From CAYPNP01 sp964412195 (GTDB lineage Bacteria > Acidobacteriota > JAAYUB01), in contig CAYPNP010000025.1 in assembly GCA_964412195.1 (NCBI GenBank), positions 1-64,000 on the forward strand: 64,000 bases of DNA, given 5' to 3'. This document shows, piece by piece, positions 26,067-34,665 of this stretch. Position 1 is the stretch's first letter. The number at the start of each line of letters is the position of its first letter. The notes under the pieces are model-generated. The model saw nothing but the letters and a program-made list of their open reading frames with translations, had not been told where the DNA came from and ran no database searches. Position numbers and translations under genes: made by a program.

Positions 26067-27254
26067 ATGAAGCGATCCCATCGAGTGTGCGTGACGGCGG
26101 CACTGGCGGTCCTGGCGGCGGCCGCCGCCCTGGCCGGGCCGCCGCAGCGGAACGGCCCCCTGCCGCCCCTGTTCCCGCCCAACAACTGGTGGAACCAGGA
26201 CATCAGCGCGGCGCCGATGGACCCCCATTCCGCGGCGTTCATCACCTTCATCGGGCCGTCGAAGGGGATGCACCCCGACTTCGGCGGCGATGCCGGGGGC
26301 GACGAGATCTACGGCATGCCCTACATCGTGGTGGACGCGGACCAGCCGGAGCTGGCCGTGGAGTTCGAGTACTGGGACGAGAGCGACGGCGTCGATTACG
26401 ACACGGGTCACGGCTTCCCGTTCTACCCCATCCCGGCCGAGGCCATCACCCAGCCGCGCTGGATCGAGGGCGGCCCGCCGGGCAACGTCCACGTGGACGC
26501 CGACCGTCACATGTACATCGTGGACAAGGACAACCTCTGGCTCTACGAGCTGTACCACGTCTGGTGGGACGGCACCCGGTGGACCGCCGGCTCGGGCGCC
26601 TTTTTCGACCTGACGAAGAACCACCGCCGGCCCGAGGGCTGGACCTCCGCCGACGCCGCCGGACTGGCCATCCTGCCCGGGCTGGTGCGGTACGACGAGG
26701 TCTTCGGCGAGGGCGAGATCGAGCACGCCTTCCGGGTGACGCTGCGCGACTCCAACGGGCACGTCTGGCCGGCCTCCCACACTGCCGGGAGCAACTCCTC
26801 GGCTCTGCCCATGGGGGCGCGGCTGCGGTTGAAGGCCGGCACGGACATCTCCGGCTTCGCCCCCGAGGTACAGAAGATCTTCCGGGCCATGAAGAAGTAC
26901 GGCCTGATCATGGCCGACAACGGCAGCGACCTGTACGTGTCCGGCACCTACGACCCGCGCTGGGACAACGACGTGCTGAACCCGGCCTTCGCCGCCATCC
27001 ACGCGAGCGACTTCGAGGTGATCGCGCTCGGCTACAACCCCTGCGGGGACCTCGACGCCGACGGGGCCACGGACGCGGCCGACGCCGGCATCCTGGCCCA
27101 GTACCTGGCCGGCAACATCGGCCAGGGGGCGGCGCCGTTCTCCGCCCCCGCCGGCGGGGCCGACCTCAACGGCGACGGCGCGGCCACGGTGACGGACCTC
27201 ACCGCGCTGGGCCATTATCTCGTGGGGAATATTCAAATTCTTCCGCTGGAGTGA
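26067..27254 (+). CDS. Secreted protein with C-terminal dockerin type I repeats
   Basis: The 395-residue protein has a signal peptide (residues 1-24, ending AAAALAG). A central region of unknown fold begins PPNNWWNQDISAAPMDPHS and includes HVDADRHMYIVDKDNLWLYELY and ASHTAGSNSSALPMGARLRLK. The C-terminus has two calcium-binding dockerin-like repeats (CGDLDADGATDAADAGILA and ADLNGDGAATVTDLTALG), ending YLVGNIQILPLE. Such C-terminal dockerin pairs are common in non-cellulosomal secreted proteins of environmental bacteria. I chose the ATG at 26067 because the signal peptide begins there. The substrate is unknown. The ~250 bases upstream show no other gene. Confidence 0.82.
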   Translation: MKRSHRVCVTAALAVLAAAAALAGPPQRNGPLPPLFPPNNWWNQDISAAPMDPHSAAFITFIGPSKGMHPDFGGDAGGDEIYGMPYIVVDADQPELAVEFEYWDESDGVDYDTGHGFPFYPIPAEAITQPRWIEGGPPGNVHVDADRHMYIVDKDNLWLYELYHVWWDGTRWTAGSGAFFDLTKNHRRPEGWTSADAAGLAILPGLVRYDEVFGEGEIEHAFRVTLRDSNGHVWPASHTAGSNSSALPMGARLRLKAGTDISGFAPEVQKIFRAMKKYGLIMADNGSDLYVSGTYDPRWDNDVLNPAFAAIHASDFEVIALGYNPCGDLDADGATDAADAGILAQYLAGNIGQGAAPFSAPAGGADLNGDGAATVTDLTALGHYLVGNIQILPLE

Positions 27255-27277
27255 ACGTCCCTTCTCAGCCGGAAGAT

Positions 27278-27435
27278 CAATCCATTTGTCATTTGCCATT
27301 GGCCATTTGTCATTAGTCATTTTCAGAATCCGAAACCGAAAGGCGAAAGCGGTTTGGAAAATGAAAAATGACAAATGGCCAATGGCAAATGTCAAATGGA
27401 TTGCTCTGTGCCCTTTGTGTCTATATTTGTGAATG
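27278..27435. repeat. Palindromic CATTTGTCATTTGCC tract
   Basis: Arms 27278-27324 and 27358-27403 are nearly perfect inverted copies over about 45 bp and consist of ATTTGCCATT/ATTTGTCATT units. They are followed by CTGTGCCCTTTGTGTC, a copy of the CACCACAAAGG module in reverse. It lies between two convergent genes (stops at 27254 and 27438). Confidence 0.85.
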
Positions 27436-27437
27436 AT

Positions 27438-27989
27438 TTACAGCCCGTCGACTTGGGAACGGAAGCGCTCTGGGTCGGCGGAGAAGGCGGCCCGCCGCAC
27501 GATGGCGTTCGGCCCCTCCGCCCGGTCCACCGCCAGCACGCCGTCCAGGTGGTCGATCTCGTGCTGCAGCAGCTCCGACTCCGCCGGGGAGAGCCGTTCC
27601 CGCGATTGCGTCAAGCCGTCCGGCCCCAGCCACCGCAACGAGATGGACCGGTGCCGGCGCACCCGCACCAGCAGGTCGGGGAAGCACATGCAGTCGTCCC
27701 AGAGGGTGAAGGTCTCGGGGGAGCGCCAGGTGATTTCCGGATTCAGGGCCACCGGCGGCATGCCGGGCATGTGCAGCCCGATCATCCGCAGCGGGACGCC
27801 GATCTGCGGGGCGGCGATGCCGCGGCCGAAGCCGTGGCGGGCGCGGAACGCTTCGAGGACCTCCGTCAGGCGCGCGGCGGCGGCCCGGATCGCGGGGTCC
27901 CCCGGCTCGGCCACCGGCGCGGACACCTGGCGCAGCCTGGGATCGCCCAGCGGCAGGACTGTCGGTTCATCGGGGCGGGTGTCACTCAT
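27438..27989 (-). CDS. def: Peptide deformylase-family protein
   Basis: Peptide deformylase removes the formyl group from nascent proteins. Motif 1 is GIAAPQIG (57-64). Motif 3 is HEIDH (143-147) with two metal-ligand His and the catalytic Glu144. Motif 2, usually EGCLS, is DDCMC (98-102): the metal-ligand Cys100 is kept but the surroundings are divergent, so it is not the standard type and may have a special substrate. The length of 183 residues is normal. The ATG at 27989 has no strong SD. It could be a second deformylase; a canonical copy is not in this window. Confidence 0.87.
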   Translation of the reverse strand: MSDTRPDEPTVLPLGDPRLRQVSAPVAEPGDPAIRAAAARLTEVLEAFRARHGFGRGIAAPQIGVPLRMIGLHMPGMPPVALNPEITWRSPETFTLWDDCMCFPDLLVRVRRHRSISLRWLGPDGLTQSRERLSPAESELLQHEIDHLDGVLAVDRAEGPNAIVRRAAFSADPERFRSQVDGL

Positions 27990-27992
27990 GGG

Positions 27993-28510
27993 ATCCTCGG
28001 ATATCGGACTTCGGACATCGGGTTTCGGATCATGGAAGCCAAAACCAATTGGCTAATGATTATTGATTATATTCTATTTGATATATCCGGGAGGGACCGA
28101 TTTAAATTCGAGTCGGTCGAAAATGCTCGGATATAACCAATATCCAAATTCCTGTCCATGTCAAGCTCTCGGTGCTCGTGCTCGTCATCGTAATCGTACT
28201 CGTAATCGTACTTGTGCTCGTAATCGTAATCGGACTTCGGACTTCGGATTTCGGCCCTGGGACCTGGAAACTGGGGCTGGATTAAAAATCCTGAACACGG
28301 ATGAACACGGATCCGGTCGGATCAACGCGGATCAATCCTGCCTCCGGGTTGAAATCCGTGTGCATACGTTTCGATCCGGGGGAATCCGTGTCCAAGGGTC
28401 TCAGACCACCCCCGGTCCCCAGGTTTCAGGGCCGAGATCCGATTTCCGAAGTCCGAAGTCCGATTACGATTACGAGCACGAGCACGAGCACGAGCACGAC
28501 CGGTCACCCG
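27993..28510. repeat. Composite repeat region with a ~330-bp palindrome
   Basis: GACATCGG/GGACTTCGG units (about 27995-28030) are followed by AT-rich sequence with a partial hairpin (28040-28140). The span ~28168-28501 is then an imperfect palindrome. On the left are GTGCTCGTAATCG units, GGACTTCGG units and CCTGGGACCTGGAAACTGGGG. In the centre are ACACGGATGAACACGG units inverted to AATCCGTGTCC. On the right are CCCCAGGTTTCAGGG, CCGAAGTCC units and ACGAGCACGAGC units. No gene is supported in the ~600 bases before 28598. Confidence 0.82.
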
Positions 28511-28597
28511 TCCCCCGCCTCCGGTCACCGGTCGATTTCTTGACATACGCTCCCCTTTTGCCCATAATAGGCGCTCTATTCTGCAAGGAGGCCCCCC

Positions 28598-29077
28598 ATG
28601 GCTGACATTGAAGCTCCCGATCTCAAGGAATACGAAGCCGCGATCAAGCTGATGAACCACAAGAAATACACGGAGGCCGCCGCCGCCTTTCAGGCGCTGA
28701 GCCGCAAGAAGGGCGTGGCCGCCCAGCTCGTGCAGGCCGCCGTCGTCCGCCACCACGCCTGCCAGACACGCCTGAACCCGCCGGCGCTGTCGCCGAAGGG
28801 GTTCCAGGAGTGCGTCGACGCCGCCACCTTCTGCCTCAACCGCGACGAGCTGGACCAGGCCGCGGCCTTCCTCGGCCAGGCCAAGCGGAGCAAGGGGGAC
28901 CCGGGCCAGTTGCACTACCTCGAGGCGGTGCTGCTGTGCAAGCGGGGCGATGCCGCCAAGGCCGTGGACGCGCTCGGCCAGGCGCTGGCGGCCGACCCGT
29001 CCGCGAAGCACACCGCCCGGCACGACCCCGACTTCGAGCCGCTCCACGCGCTGGAAGGCTTCAAGAAACTGCTCTGA
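28598..29077 (+). CDS. Small TPR-like protein
   Basis: A 159-residue cytoplasmic protein, almost all helical, with tetratricopeptide-like spacing: EYEAAIKLMNHKKYTEAAAAFQAL near residue 10, AATFCLNRDELDQAAAFLGQA near 75 and LHYLEAVLLCKRGDAAKAVDALGQALAADP near 105. It ends DFEPLHALEGFKKLL, a common end of TPR proteins. It has no signal peptide or membrane segment. The ATG at 28598 follows GGAGG. TPR proteins bind partners; none is identified here. It is flanked by palindromic repeat tracts on both sides. Confidence 0.8.
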   Translation: MADIEAPDLKEYEAAIKLMNHKKYTEAAAAFQALSRKKGVAAQLVQAAVVRHHACQTRLNPPALSPKGFQECVDAATFCLNRDELDQAAAFLGQAKRSKGDPGQLHYLEAVLLCKRGDAAKAVDALGQALAADPSAKHTARHDPDFEPLHALEGFKKLL

Positions 29078-29102
29078 AAATATCGGTTGGACAAAGACCA
29101 AA

Positions 29103-29187
29103 GACGATAGACAATAGACCATGGACGATAGACCATGGTCATAGTCGATTTCCATCGTCCATCGTCCATCGTCCATTGTCCATCGTC
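29103..29187. repeat. Palindromic GACGATAGACC tract
   Basis: The 36 bases at 29103-29138 (GACGATAGACAATAGACC units) and 29152-29187 (CCATCGTC units) are inverted copies with several mismatches around a 13-base loop. The tract lies between the TPR gene and the GlmU-like gene, ending about 30 bases before the latter. Confidence 0.75.
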
Positions 29188-29218
29188 TCTTTCCGGCTGT
29201 TCCTGAGTAGGAGGCTGA

Positions 29219-30715
29219 ATGGAACTTCCCCTCCGCGTCGTCATCCTGGCTGATGATTCCCCGGAACAGCAGGCGCTGCTCTGCGAGCTGCCGCCCGTCG
29301 AGTGGGTCCGCCTCGCCGCCGAAAGCATTGCGAATTGCGAATTGCGAATTGCGAATTGGCCACCGGAAGGTCTGGAACTCGCCGACCTCCTGGCCCTGTT
29401 CACCCTCCGATCCGAGACTCGAGACTCGAGACTCGAGACTCGTGCCTCGAACCTCGAACCTCGAGCCCCGAGCATCGAGTCCCCAACTTCGCAATTTCTT
29501 CTTCTCCTCTCGTCCGACCGCCCCCTCCTGACCGGCGAGACCCTGCGCGACTTCGCCGAACGCTGTCTCGGCCGGGGCGCCGCCCTGGCCGTCCTGGGCG
29601 AGCCCGAAGATCCCACCGCCGTCTGGCTGCGTATCGAGGGGAAGCCAGGTGTTCCCGATCATGAAACGGCGAAACGGCGAAACGGCGAACCGGCGCACCC
29701 GAGCCCCGAGTCTCCAGCCCCGAGTCCCGAGGATTCCAATCCGCAATCCGCAATCCGCAATCCGCAATTTCCCCCGAGCCCCGAGCCCCGAATCCCAAGC
29801 CCCGATATCCAAGGTCCGATGTCCGAGGATTTCAATCCGCAATTCGCAATCCGCAATCCGCAATTGGATTCTCCGCTCCGCCGCTTCGCCGTCCCGCCGT
29901 CCGCCGCCGTGCAGGTCGAGGCAGTCACCGACCTGCCCGATCCGGTCGAGCTGCTGGCGGTGCGCGACGCCCTCACCCGCGCCGAGGCGGAGGACGAGCT
30001 GCAGGAGCGCATCCGCACCCACTGGCTGGCCGCCGGCGCAACCCTGCGCGCGCCCGGCCGCGCCTGGATCGGCCCGCGGGTGCGCCTCTGCCCGCCCGTC
30101 ACCGTGTGGTGGGACGTGGCGCTGCTGGGCGACACCGTCGTCGGCGCCGGCTGCGACCTGCGGCCGGGGACGCTCCTGGAGAACGCGCGCCTCGGCGAGC
30201 GGGTGCGGGTGGAGTACTCGGTGGTCCGCGACGCCGAGGTGGCGTCCGGCACCACCGTCGGCCCCTTCGCCCACCTCCGCGGCGGCGCCCGCATCGGCTC
30301 CGACAACCGCATCGGCAACTTCGTCGAGGTGAAGAAGTCCACCACCGGCCCCGGCACCAAGGCGTCCCATCTGGCCTACCTGGGCGACGCCACCATCGGC
30401 GCCCACGTGAACGTGGGGGCCGGCACCATCACCTGCAACTACGACGGCGTCGCCAAGCACCCGACGGTGATCGGCGACGGCGCCTTCATCGGCAGCGACA
30501 CCATCCTGGTGGCGCCGGTGGAGGTGGGGGCGGGGGCGTACACCGGCGCCGGCTCCACCGTCACCGAGCCGGTCCCGCCCGACAGCCTCGCCCTGGGCCG
30601 CGCCCGCCAGCGCAACATCCTGGGCTGGGCCGCGAAACGCCGCGCCGCGCAGGCGGCGGCGAAGGAAGCTCACCACAAAGACACAGAGGACGCGAAGAAG
30701 ACCGGTGACCGATGA
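29219..30715 (+). CDS. GlmU-like protein: acetyltransferase domain with degenerate uridylyltransferase domain
   Basis: The C-terminal half is a left-handed beta-helix like the GlmU acetyltransferase: NFVEVKKSTTGPGTKASHL and YLGDATIGAHVNVGAGTITC match GlmU closely, with the NYDG segment following. In GlmU this domain acetylates glucosamine-1-phosphate. The N-terminal part is only a shadow of the nucleotidyltransferase; the LAAGxGTRM motif is absent (LRVVILADDSPEQQ). It is interrupted by repeat-encoded peptides at about 29333-29360, 29404-29485 and 29660-29872 (ELRIANCELRIAN, RDSRLETRAS, NPQSAIRNPQ). The C-terminal HHKDTEDAKKTGDR is also repeat-derived. It may make UDP-GlcNAc precursors with a separate enzyme, or be a regulatory relative. 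Confidence 0.8.
   Translation: MELPLRVVILADDSPEQQALLCELPPVEWVRLAAESIANCELRIANWPPEGLELADLLALFTLRSETRDSRLETRASNLEPRAPSIESPTSQFLLLLSSDRPLLTGETLRDFAERCLGRGAALAVLGEPEDPTAVWLRIEGKPGVPDHETAKRRNGEPAHPSPESPAPSPEDSNPQSAIRNPQFPPSPEPRIPSPDIQGPMSEDFNPQFAIRNPQLDSPLRRFAVPPSAAVQVEAVTDLPDPVELLAVRDALTRAEAEDELQERIRTHWLAAGATLRAPGRAWIGPRVRLCPPVTVWWDVALLGDTVVGAGCDLRPGTLLENARLGERVRVEYSVVRDAEVASGTTVGPFAHLRGGARIGSDNRIGNFVEVKKSTTGPGTKASHLAYLGDATIGAHVNVGAGTITCNYDGVAKHPTVIGDGAFIGSDTILVAPVEVGAGAYTGAGSTVTEPVPPDSLALGRARQRNILGWAAKRRAAQAAAKEAHHKDTEDAKKTGDR
29333..29872. repeat. Three in-frame repeat tracts inside the glmU-like gene
   Basis: The first tract is four GCGAATT heptamers (29333-29360). The second is CGAGACT units followed by CTCGAACCTCGAGCCCCG (29404-29485). 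The third (29660-29872) is a composite of GAAACGGC, GAGCCCCGAG, CAATCCG and GATATCC units, with GAATCCC and CAATTCGCAATCCG. All keep the frame open. The first is in the opposite orientation to the CAATCCG copies of the third. Confidence 0.85.
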
Positions 30716-31535
30716 CGGATGACCGATGACGGGTGACTGGGCGTGCTCGTCATCGTGCTCGTGCTCGTAATCGTAATCGTAATCGTGATCGTAATCGTAC
30801 TCGTAATCGAATCAAACATCTACAAGCCGATTGGCAAGGTCCGCCGAGCCAATCCAGGACACGGATGAACGCGGATTCACGCGGATCTACACGGATTCCG
30901 ATCCTGAAACCATGCTTGGAATCCGTGTCAATCCGTTCCCATCCGTGTTGATCCGTGTTCAGGTTTGCGTTTCCCAATCCGCAATCCGCAATCCGAAAAT
31001 TCACCACAAAGGCACGAAGGGCACCAAGACTGATCTAGGTTCCAATCCGCAATCCGCAATCCGCAATCTGCAATTCGCAATCGTATTAGCCCCGAGCCCC
31101 GAACATCGAGCCCCGCTTCCCCAATTCGCAATCCGCAATCCGCAATTGAGAAAAGTGGCGCCGGTCACATTTCCCCCTTGAACTCCTTGACTTTTCGAGC
31201 CTTCTGGCCTCAAAATGACAACTTCGTTTACTGGCGCCGGGACTTGGATGAAAGGCAGCGAAACCCACATCTTGGAGCGAAGGGAACCCGTCGGGCGAGG
31301 GGTGGCGGGTTCACGATCTCGAATCCTCATTCTTCCATCCGACAACTTCGCAACCTCCCATGCCGCTGACGCTGGCCGGCTACCCCTTCCTGGGCGCCCC
31401 GCGTAGCCCGCGATCGACCCGGACCCCGCTTCCCCCGGACGCGGGGTCCGGCCTAAGATTTTTGTGACGGCGTGCGCACCACTCCTGCGGCCCCCTCTCA
31501 TGAGCCCCCGCTGCTCATCATGGCGGAGCTCTATC
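30716..31535. repeat. Gene-free composite repeat region
   Basis: About 820 bases with no credible gene. In order: GACCGATGACGG units, GTGCTCGTAATCG units (about 30745-30812), an ACACGGATGAACGCGG palindrome (about 30850-30960), CAATCCG heptamers, CACCACAAAGGCACGAAGGG, more CAATCCG heptamers, GAGCCCCGAACATCGAGCCC, and CAATTCGCAATCCGC to about 31147. From 31160 to 31535 is mostly unique sequence with the hairpin at 31419-31451. Confidence 0.85.
31419..31451. terminator. GC-rich hairpin, possible terminator
   Basis: CCGGACCCCGC at 31419-31429 pairs perfectly with GCGGGGTCCGG at 31441-31451 around an 11-base loop. A short T run (TTTTTG) follows about eight bases later on the plus strand. It lies in a gene-free stretch, so the transcript it would end is not evident. 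Confidence 0.35.
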
Positions 31536-31858
31536 AATTGCGAATTGTGAATTGCGAATTGGGATCCGCGGACATCGGACTTCGGATATCGGACATCGGA
31601 TTTCGGCTCGGAATCCTCTGCCTGAGTACCTGAGTTCCACATTCCGATTGCGGATTGCGGATTGAAGACCTGTTTGTGTGGTTCGTGTGGTTCGTGGTTC
31701 CGATTGCGGATTGACTTCGACGTTCGATGTTCAGATTGATGATCGCTCTGTGTCCTCTGTGCCTCTGTGGTGAAGGATTCCGATTGCGGATTGCGGATTG
31801 GAACCCGGATCAGTCTTTGTGCCCTTTGTGCCTTTGTGGTGAGTTATTGATTCCACTC
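31536..31858. repeat. Composite repeat tract upstream of wecC
   Basis: The order is GCGAATT heptamers, GACATCGG/GGACTTCGG units, CTGAGTACCTGAGTTCC, GCGGATT heptamers, GTGTGGTTC units, GCGGATT, GTTCGATGTTC, CTCTGTGTCCTCTGTGCC, GCGGATT heptamers and CTTTGTGCCCTTTGTGCC. It ends about 15 bases before the wecC start. The series resembles 21511-21785 upstream of fumC, but is longer. Confidence 0.85.
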
Positions 31859-31875
31859 CTCGAAAGGAACCGCCC

Positions 31876-34653
31876 GTGACACCATCGTCCTCCCCCACCG
31901 ACTCCCTGGCCCGGCAGCTCCAGCAGCGCATCGCCGACCACTCCGTCACCGTGGGCATCATCGGCCTGGGCTACGTCGGCCTGCCGCTGGCCATGGCCTT
32001 CGTCGAGAAGGGCATCCGCGTCACCGGCTTCGACGTGGACCCTGACAAGCCCGCCCGCCTGCTGCGCGGCGAGAGCTACATCCGCCACCTCGGCGCCGAC
32101 CGGGTCACCGCCATGGCCCGCTCCGGGCGCTTCGACGCGACCACCGACTTCGGCCGGCTGGGCGAGCCCGACGCCGTCCTGATCTGCGTGCCCACGCCGC
32201 TGACCCCCCAGCGCGAGCCCGACATGGCCTACGTGGTCGCCTCGGCCCGGCAGATCCGGGACCGCCTGCGCCCCGGCCAGCTGGTGGTGCTCGAGTCCAC
32301 CACCTACCCCGGCACCACCGACGAGCTGGTCCGGGGCATCCTGCAGGAGACCGGCCTGGCCTGCGGGCGGGACTTCTTCCTGGCCTTCTCGCCGGAGCGG
32401 GAGGACCCCGGCCGGGAGGACTTCACCACCACCACCACCCCCAAGGTGGTGGGCGGCGTGGACGCGGTCTCCGGCGACCTGGCCCAGGCGCTCTACGACC
32501 TGGTGATCGCCCGCACGGTGCGGGTGTCGTCGGCGCGGGCCGCCGAGGCCTCCAAGCTCACCGAGAACATCTTCCGGGCGGTCAACATCGCCCTGGTCAA
32601 CGAGCTGAAGGTGGTCTACGACCGCATGGGCATCGACGTCTGGGAGGTGCTGGACGCCGCCGAGTCCAAGCCCTTCGGCTTCATGCGCTTCAACCCCGGC
32701 CCGGGCTGGGGCGGCCACTGCCTCCGGGGCGGCGAATGGGTTCGCGTCAGGGGCCTGGGATTGAACGGACCGGTACAGCTTGAGGATCTCTTCGACGCGT
32801 TGAAGCAGGATCATCCCGCCGCCATCACGCCCAAAGGGCTGTACCTACGCCCCCGAGGTCTTGAGGCCCTCACTCTGGATCCCCGGTCCGGCGATGTCGC
32901 CTACTTCCCGGTGGAGGTTCTGTACCGGGGATTCTACGAAGGATCGGGAGTTTGCCTCACCACGGAGGACAACCGCCGCCTGTGCCTGACCGATGGCCAC
33001 CCCATGCTGGTTCGAAATCCAGATGGGTTTGAAATCGTTTCCGCCCGGGATCTTCAAGCCGGTCAGCAGTTGCCCGTCTGTAGCGAGCCGGCTGAATGCC
33101 GCGACGAGTTGTTTGTGGATTTAGTGGATGTCGTGCCGCCCAGCGAGCGAAATCGGGTGTTCGTACGTGTGCCGGGGCGTCCCCTCACGACATGGGCCAC
33201 CCAACTGAAAGCCCGTTTTGGCTGGCAAATCCGGGACGCGATCCGGAGTGATGCCTTGCGGCTGGATCACTATTTGGAGGTCGAGAGCGAGGTGGGCACC
33301 CGGCGGAGCGAATTGCTGTTGCTCACGGGCATGGGGCAAGCCCGACGCTCTCACTCGGCCATGCTGCGAATCTCACCCGATTTTGCCCGATTCATCGGGT
33401 ATTTCCTCGCCGAAGGGTGCATCACCCGGGATCGGAATGCGATCCGTGTCCGACTGACCTTCAACCGTGATGAGACAGAATCTATCGAAGACGTCCGGTC
33501 GATTCTCGTCCGTCATGGATTTGATACGTCAATTTATTACGATAAAACATGGCACAGCGCCACGATCAAGGCCTCCAGCCTGTTGCTGGGCTGGTTGTTA
33601 AAGGACTATTGGCAGGCTGGTGCGAACTCGAAGGAGATGCGAATCCCTTCCGTATTGTTTGATTTGACGCTGGACCATAAAACACAGCTGCTTGCCGGTT
33701 TGCTGCGGGGAGACGGTGATGTTTGGGTGCGACAAGGAACCCACCAATACCGGAAAAATGATCGAACGTATCGCCATCGGAACGCAACGGGGACGGTGGG
33801 ATTTTTTTCCTCCAGTCCACAATTGCTGGAGCAGGTTGTCCACCTGCTGCAAGATCTGGGATTTCGGCCACGAATCAAACGAGGAAAGACCCATATCCAG
33901 TTGCGGGGCGCAAAGACTCTGGAACGACTGGAGCCGTTCTTTGCGGATTCAAAGCGAAAGAAGCTCGTGAATCTGTCATCGGCCCGGGTGAGGCAGGTTC
34001 AAGCAATAGGTGATGAAGAAAGGCTGACTCCTGACTTGTTCCTGACCACCGTCCATAGCGTCGAGAAAATTGAGATGAGGGAGCCGGTATTTTCACTGGA
34101 AGTTGGAAATGTGCATACATTTACGGCCAGCACGGGGATCGTTGTCCATAATTGTATTCCGCTCGACCCCTTCTACCTCTCGTGGAAGGCCCGGGAGTAC
34201 GGCGAGGCGCCCAAGTTCATCGAGCTGGCCGGCGACATCAACGTGCGCATGCCCCACTACGTGGTGGACAAGCTCCAGGCGGCGCTCAACGACCGCGGCC
34301 GGGCGGTGAAGGGGGCGAAGGTCCTGGTGCTGGGCCTGGCGTACAAGCGCGACATCGACGACCCGCGCGAGAGCCCGGCCTTCGAGATCCTCGACCTCCT
34401 GCTCCGGCGAGGCGCGGAGGTGGCCTACCACGACCCGCACATCCCCGCCGCGCCGCGGATGCGCACCTGGCCCAACCTGCCGCCGCTGCGGAGCCTGCCG
34501 CTGACGGCCGCGACCCTGGCCGCCCACGACGCGGTGCTGATCGTCACCGACCACCGCGTGGTGGACTACGAGCTGGTGGCCGCCCACGCCCCGCTCATCG
34601 TCGACACCCGCGGCATCTACCGCCAGCCGCTGCCCAATGTCGTGAAGGCGTGA
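31876..34653 (+). CDS. wecC: UDP-N-acetyl-D-mannosamine/nucleotide-sugar dehydrogenase interrupted by an intein
   Basis: The mature enzyme oxidises UDP-ManNAc (or a related UDP-sugar) to the uronic acid with two NAD+. Host parts are residues 1-281 and 760-925, giving 447 residues, normal for the family. The Rossmann motif GIIGLGYVGLPLA and the CVPTP and ESTTYPGTT blocks are present. The active-site segment GPGWGGHC is interrupted exactly before the catalytic cysteine by a 478-residue intein (32719-34152). The C-terminal half resumes CIPLDPFYLSWKAREYG and has VLGLAYKRDIDDPRESPA. The start is GTG at 31876 behind GAAAGGA. WecB is encoded at the window end and WecG at 60346, so UDP-ManNAcA is the likely product. 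Confidence 0.93.
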   Translation: MTPSSSPTDSLARQLQQRIADHSVTVGIIGLGYVGLPLAMAFVEKGIRVTGFDVDPDKPARLLRGESYIRHLGADRVTAMARSGRFDATTDFGRLGEPDAVLICVPTPLTPQREPDMAYVVASARQIRDRLRPGQLVVLESTTYPGTTDELVRGILQETGLACGRDFFLAFSPEREDPGREDFTTTTTPKVVGGVDAVSGDLAQALYDLVIARTVRVSSARAAEASKLTENIFRAVNIALVNELKVVYDRMGIDVWEVLDAAESKPFGFMRFNPGPGWGGHCLRGGEWVRVRGLGLNGPVQLEDLFDALKQDHPAAITPKGLYLRPRGLEALTLDPRSGDVAYFPVEVLYRGFYEGSGVCLTTEDNRRLCLTDGHPMLVRNPDGFEIVSARDLQAGQQLPVCSEPAECRDELFVDLVDVVPPSERNRVFVRVPGRPLTTWATQLKARFGWQIRDAIRSDALRLDHYLEVESEVGTRRSELLLLTGMGQARRSHSAMLRISPDFARFIGYFLAEGCITRDRNAIRVRLTFNRDETESIEDVRSILVRHGFDTSIYYDKTWHSATIKASSLLLGWLLKDYWQAGANSKEMRIPSVLFDLTLDHKTQLLAGLLRGDGDVWVRQGTHQYRKNDRTYRHRNATGTVGFFSSSPQLLEQVVHLLQDLGFRPRIKRGKTHIQLRGAKTLERLEPFFADSKRKKLVNLSSARVRQVQAIGDEERLTPDLFLTTVHSVEKIEMREPVFSLEVGNVHTFTASTGIVVHNCIPLDPFYLSWKAREYGEAPKFIELAGDINVRMPHYVVDKLQAALNDRGRAVKGAKVLVLGLAYKRDIDDPRESPAFEILDLLLRRGAEVAYHDPHIPAAPRMRTWPNLPPLRSLPLTAATLAAHDAVLIVTDHRVVDYELVAAHAPLIVDTRGIYRQPLPNVVKA
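32719..34152 (+). other. Intein with LAGLIDADG-type homing endonuclease
   Basis: The insert starts with Cys1 (CLRGGEWVRVRG, block A) and ends HN before extein Cys+1. Block B contains TDGHPM with the usual H. The middle has two LAGLIDADG-type helices, FIGYFLAEGC and LLAGLLRGDGD. The end has block F/G: VFSLEVGNVHTFTASTGIVVHN, given here as VFSLEVGNVHTF and STGIVVHN. All canonical splicing residues (Cys1, His of block B, penultimate His, terminal Asn, Cys+1) are visible, so splicing should work. Base composition is visibly lower in GC than the host gene, a sign of lateral arrival. The site is the catalytic cysteine of the enzyme. Confidence 0.95.
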
Positions 34654-34665
34654 GCCGAACCGATC

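Noticed and set aside
28322..30676. Minus-strand open frame of 784 codons
   Set aside because: It covers repeat tracts and the antisense of the TPR and GlmU-like genes; no independent coding evidence.
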